8,559 nucleotides of DNA from Pseudomonadota bacterium (lineage in GTDB: Bacteria; Pseudomonadota; Gammaproteobacteria; Burkholderiales; Thiobacillaceae). Every line of letters starts with the position of its first letter. Positions within the stretch are counted from its first letter, which is position 1. Under the pieces are notes generated by a model. That model saw only the letters and a program-made list of their open reading frames with translations, ran no database searches and was not told the DNA's origin. Of the stretch, positions 6,078 through 8,559 are shown one piece after another. The stretch is from the NCBI GenBank assembly GCA_021836225.1, contig JAKBJA010000111.1, positions 1 to 8,559 of the forward strand, in the 5' to 3' direction. The position numbers and the translations under genes were made by a program.

Positions 6078-8559
6078 ATGGCGCCTACGGCCGATTCCAT
6101 CCGTATGCGCATACATCCCTCCGCTCTACCCGGCCGCCTAGTGCAGGGCCTGCACCTGACCCTGCTCAGCACGAAGGGGCGCATCATGGGCGCGCTCCTG
6201 TCCATCCTCGTTGTCGTGTTTGTCCTTGCGGGTCAACAGGCGCTGCAGATTGCGCGTCACGACGCCGACGAAGCCTTGCGCGTTCAGGCTTCGGCACAGC
6301 TTGCCGCGCTGTCGCAGGCGGTGTCCGACACGGCCATCCTGCGCGACCACAATGCCTTGCAGGAACATCTGAAAACACCAATCGCCCAGGGCAACCTGCG
6401 CTACGCGGAATACATCGCGCCTAATGGCTACCTCCTGCGAGAGGAGGCGCCACTGCACCAGGCTCACCGCCCTGACTGGTTTGCCGAGCTGACCGGCCTT
6501 GAGATGCCGGTCATGCAGAAATCCCTGGTCATTGGCGGCACCCCCTATGGCCGCCTGGTGATCCAGCCATCTTCCCATGCGTATGAAGATTTTCTCTGGC
6601 ACCTCGGCACCCGCCTGTTCGCCCTGCTCGCCACCGCGTTCGCCCTGCTCGGCTGGCTGACCCACGTGCTGCTCAGAATCAATCTGCAGGATCTGACCCG
6701 TCTGCGTGCGACAGCGCGCCAGATCGAGGCCGGCGACTACAGCGCACGCATTCCCATCCGCCCGAGCAGCCCGCCTGAACTGCAGGAAACCACGCGCGCG
6801 TTCAATCACATGAGTGCCGCCCTGGAGAAGCTGCTCACCGATCTCAACGAACAGCAGAAGGCGCTCGACAGCACGGCCAACGTGTCGGAATCCGACCTCG
6901 CCGGCAACATCACCTTCGTCAACGACCTGTTCTGCATCGTGAGCGGCTACACGCGCGAAGAACTGATCGGCCAGAACCACCGCATCGTCAACTCGGGCTG
7001 GCACGACGCTGCGTTCTTCAGCAACCTGTGGGAAACCATTTCGAGCGGGCGGACCTGGCGCGGCGAAATCTGCAACCGCGCCCGGGACGGCCGGCTGTTC
7101 TGGACAGCCACGACCATCATCCCGATCAAGGATGACGCCGGCATGCCGGTGAAATATCTGTCGATCCGCTTCGACATCACCCAGCGCAAGCTCGACGAGG
7201 CTGCACTCGGCGAAGAGAAGGAACGCTGGCATGTCACGCTGCAATCGATCAACGACGCCGTCATCGTCACCAACGCCCGCAATCAGGTGACGTACCTCAA
7301 TCCGGCTGCCGAGAGCCTGCTCGGCATAACCCTGGACGAGGCAATGTCGAGCCCGCTCAAAACCCTGATGCAAATCGATCAGCTGGGCGACGAGGATGCG
7401 CCGGCCTGCTTCCTGTCGCCGGCATCCCTGCCGCACAGCCAGACCGGATCGGCCCAGCTGCATACCCGGTTCGGGCAGGACCTTGCCATCAGCTACAGCT
7501 GCGCACCGCTGACCGGCAGCGGCGGGGTCGGCGCGGTGTACGTGCTGCGCGACGAGACCGAAAAGAAACAGCTGCTCGACAGCCTGCGCGAGATGGCGTT
7601 CCACGACACCCTGACCACGCTGCCCAACCGCCGCGCGGTGGAAGGCCGGCTGGCCCGTGCCCTGCGCACGGCGCGCGAGCAGGCGAAACAGCATGCGTTC
7701 TGCTACATCGACCTCGACCAGTTCAAGCTGGTGAACGATACCTGCGGCCATTCGGTGGGCGACGCCCTGCTGATGGACATTGCGCAGACCATGAAAGCCA
7801 CCCTGCCCGATCACGCCTATCTGGGCCGGCTGGGGGGCGACGAATTCGGTCTGATCCTGTTCGACAGTCAGCCCGAGGAGGCCAACGCGGTGTGCCGGCA
7901 GCTGGTGCAGCGCATCCGCGAATTCCGCTTCGAGCACAAGGGGCGGCGCTTCACCCTCGGCGCCTGCGCCGGCATCGCGCCCATCACCCAAGGATCGACC
8001 ACCGCCGGCGACATCCTGGTGCAGGCCGACATGGCCTGCTATCGCGCCAAGTCCGAGGGCAGCGGCCGGGTCATGCTGTATGAAGCGGACGAGGTTGGCT
8101 TCCGCCGCCTGGAAGCCGAAATGGGCTGGGCCGCGGATTTCGCCCAGGCGCTGGAAGCCAACCAGTTCCTGCCCTACCGTCAGCTGATCCAGCCGACTTC
8201 ACACACCGGCCAGCCGCACTACGAAGTGCTGGTCCGCTGGCAGCGCAATGGCGTGATCGAGGGGCCGGCCAAGCTGCTGCCCGCGCTCGAGCGCTACGGG
8301 CAGGCGCCCATCCTCGACCGCTGGATGCTGGAAGCGGTCGTCTCCTATCTGGCGTCACAGCCCGAGGACAATGCGGTGTATTTCATCAACCTGTCGGGCA
8401 AGACCGTCGCCGACGAATCCTTCCTCGGTGTGGTCTGCCATATGCTCGACCACTATGGCGTGGCGGGCGAACGGCTGGGATTCGAGGTCACCGAAACCGC
8501 CGCGGTGGTGAACCTGAACGACGCCCAGCGCCTGATTCAGGGCCTGCGGGAACGCGGCT
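6078..8559 (+). CDS. Membrane-bound PAS-PAS-GGDEF-EAL cyclic-di-GMP signalling protein, 3' end cut by the window
   Basis: The frame is open from ATG 6078 to the right edge (827 complete codons). Residues 36-53 form transmembrane segment 1; about 54-175 is a periplasmic sensor region not recognised as a named family; about 178-199 is segment 2. A HAMP linker (about 200-255), PAS 1 (about 265-371, with NHRIVNSG and the closing DITQRK) and PAS 2 (about 382-500) follow. The GGDEF domain (about 505-665) has intact RLGGDEF (586-590) and YIDLDQFKLVND, so cyclase activity is plausible. The RxxD product-inhibition site is absent (PDHA instead). The EAL domain starts near 681 and has EVL (716-718) in place of EAL. 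It keeps Glu716, Asn771 (INLSG) and Glu803 (FEVTET); later catalytic residues are outside. The start could instead be ATG 6105 or ATG 6186. The latter has the best ribosome binding site but begins inside the first membrane segment. It follows xerC by 3 nt. Confidence 0.9.
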   Translation, partial: MAPTADSIRMRIHPSALPGRLVQGLHLTLLSTKGRIMGALLSILVVVFVLAGQQALQIARHDADEALRVQASAQLAALSQAVSDTAILRDHNALQEHLKTPIAQGNLRYAEYIAPNGYLLREEAPLHQAHRPDWFAELTGLEMPVMQKSLVIGGTPYGRLVIQPSSHAYEDFLWHLGTRLFALLATAFALLGWLTHVLLRINLQDLTRLRATARQIEAGDYSARIPIRPSSPPELQETTRAFNHMSAALEKLLTDLNEQQKALDSTANVSESDLAGNITFVNDLFCIVSGYTREELIGQNHRIVNSGWHDAAFFSNLWETISSGRTWRGEICNRARDGRLFWTATTIIPIKDDAGMPVKYLSIRFDITQRKLDEAALGEEKERWHVTLQSINDAVIVTNARNQVTYLNPAAESLLGITLDEAMSSPLKTLMQIDQLGDEDAPACFLSPASLPHSQTGSAQLHTRFGQDLAISYSCAPLTGSGGVGAVYVLRDETEKKQLLDSLREMAFHDTLTTLPNRRAVEGRLARALRTAREQAKQHAFCYIDLDQFKLVNDTCGHSVGDALLMDIAQTMKATLPDHAYLGRLGGDEFGLILFDSQPEEANAVCRQLVQRIREFRFEHKGRRFTLGACAGIAPITQGSTTAGDILVQADMACYRAKSEGSGRVMLYEADEVGFRRLEAEMGWAADFAQALEANQFLPYRQLIQPTSHTGQPHYEVLVRWQRNGVIEGPAKLLPALERYGQAPILDRWMLEAVVSYLASQPEDNAVYFINLSGKTVADESFLGVVCHMLDHYGVAGERLGFEVTETAAVVNLNDAQRLIQGLRERG
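6103..6114. other. Perfect 12-bp palindrome GTATGCGCATAC
   Basis: This 12-bp perfect inverted repeat lies 29 bases after the xerC stop and contains the second candidate ATG (6105) of the downstream signalling gene. It could be an operator-like site for a dimeric regulator. No matching second site is seen in the window, and it may be chance. Confidence 0.3.

Noticed and set aside
6141..6155. Inverted repeat GTGCAG-GGC-CTGCAC as a terminator or attenuator
   Set aside because: It has only six pairs, no T-run, and lies within the probable coding region of the signalling protein.
6138..7991. 617-codon open frame on the minus strand opposite the signalling gene
   Set aside because: The plus-strand frame has clear PAS, GGDEF and EAL motifs. 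The antisense frame shows no recognisable domain and is the kind of long open frame expected opposite GC-rich genes.

Overview
This window is a GC-rich stretch of chromosome that looks betaproteobacterial. The gene order supports this: a tandem pair of lipid A late acyltransferases leads into dapF, a DUF484 gene and xerC, and the proteins resemble those of that class. The genus cannot be fixed from the sequence alone; a Rhodocyclales or Nitrosomonadales/Thiobacillus-type organism would fit, but that is inference. Apart from one short intergenic region, the window is packed with coding sequence. I see no insertion sequence, prophage, CRISPR array, tRNA or rRNA.

Layout: positions 1-693 hold the 5' part of metK (S-adenosylmethionine synthetase) on the minus strand, cut by the window's left edge. 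Positions 694-960 are a divergent intergenic region. It holds the metK ribosome binding site, a possible leader hairpin, a tentative metK promoter and a striking pair of 48-nt hairpin elements in tandem, which run almost into the next gene. From 961 to the right edge every gene is on the plus strand and tightly packed: two LpxL/HtrB-family acyltransferases (961-1833 and 1830-2744), a GNAT acetyltransferase (2737-3240), a YccU-type CoA-binding protein (3237-3656), dapF (3653-4483), a DUF484/GAF-like protein (4483-5160), xerC (5181-6074), and a large membrane PAS-GGDEF-EAL protein (6078 onward, cut by the right edge). The first six genes overlap by 1-8 nt, which suggests a translationally coupled operon. 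xerC follows after 20 nt and the signalling gene 3 nt after that.

Functionally the cluster mixes envelope construction (lipid A acylation; meso-diaminopimelate for peptidoglycan and lysine), small CoA-linked proteins, and chromosome dimer resolution. The dapF-DUF484-xerC order matches the dapF-yigA-xerC order of E. coli, so that core is conserved housekeeping. The downstream cyclic-di-GMP protein sits where E. coli carries yigB and looks like a lineage-specific neighbour.

The most interesting feature is the intergenic repeat pair at 857-958. The two 48-nt copies differ at 14 positions. Twelve of those form six compensatory base-pair changes, and two bulges keep their positions. That is direct evidence for selection on secondary structure. 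It may be a REP/BIME-like mobile palindrome or a structured leader of the lipid A operon.
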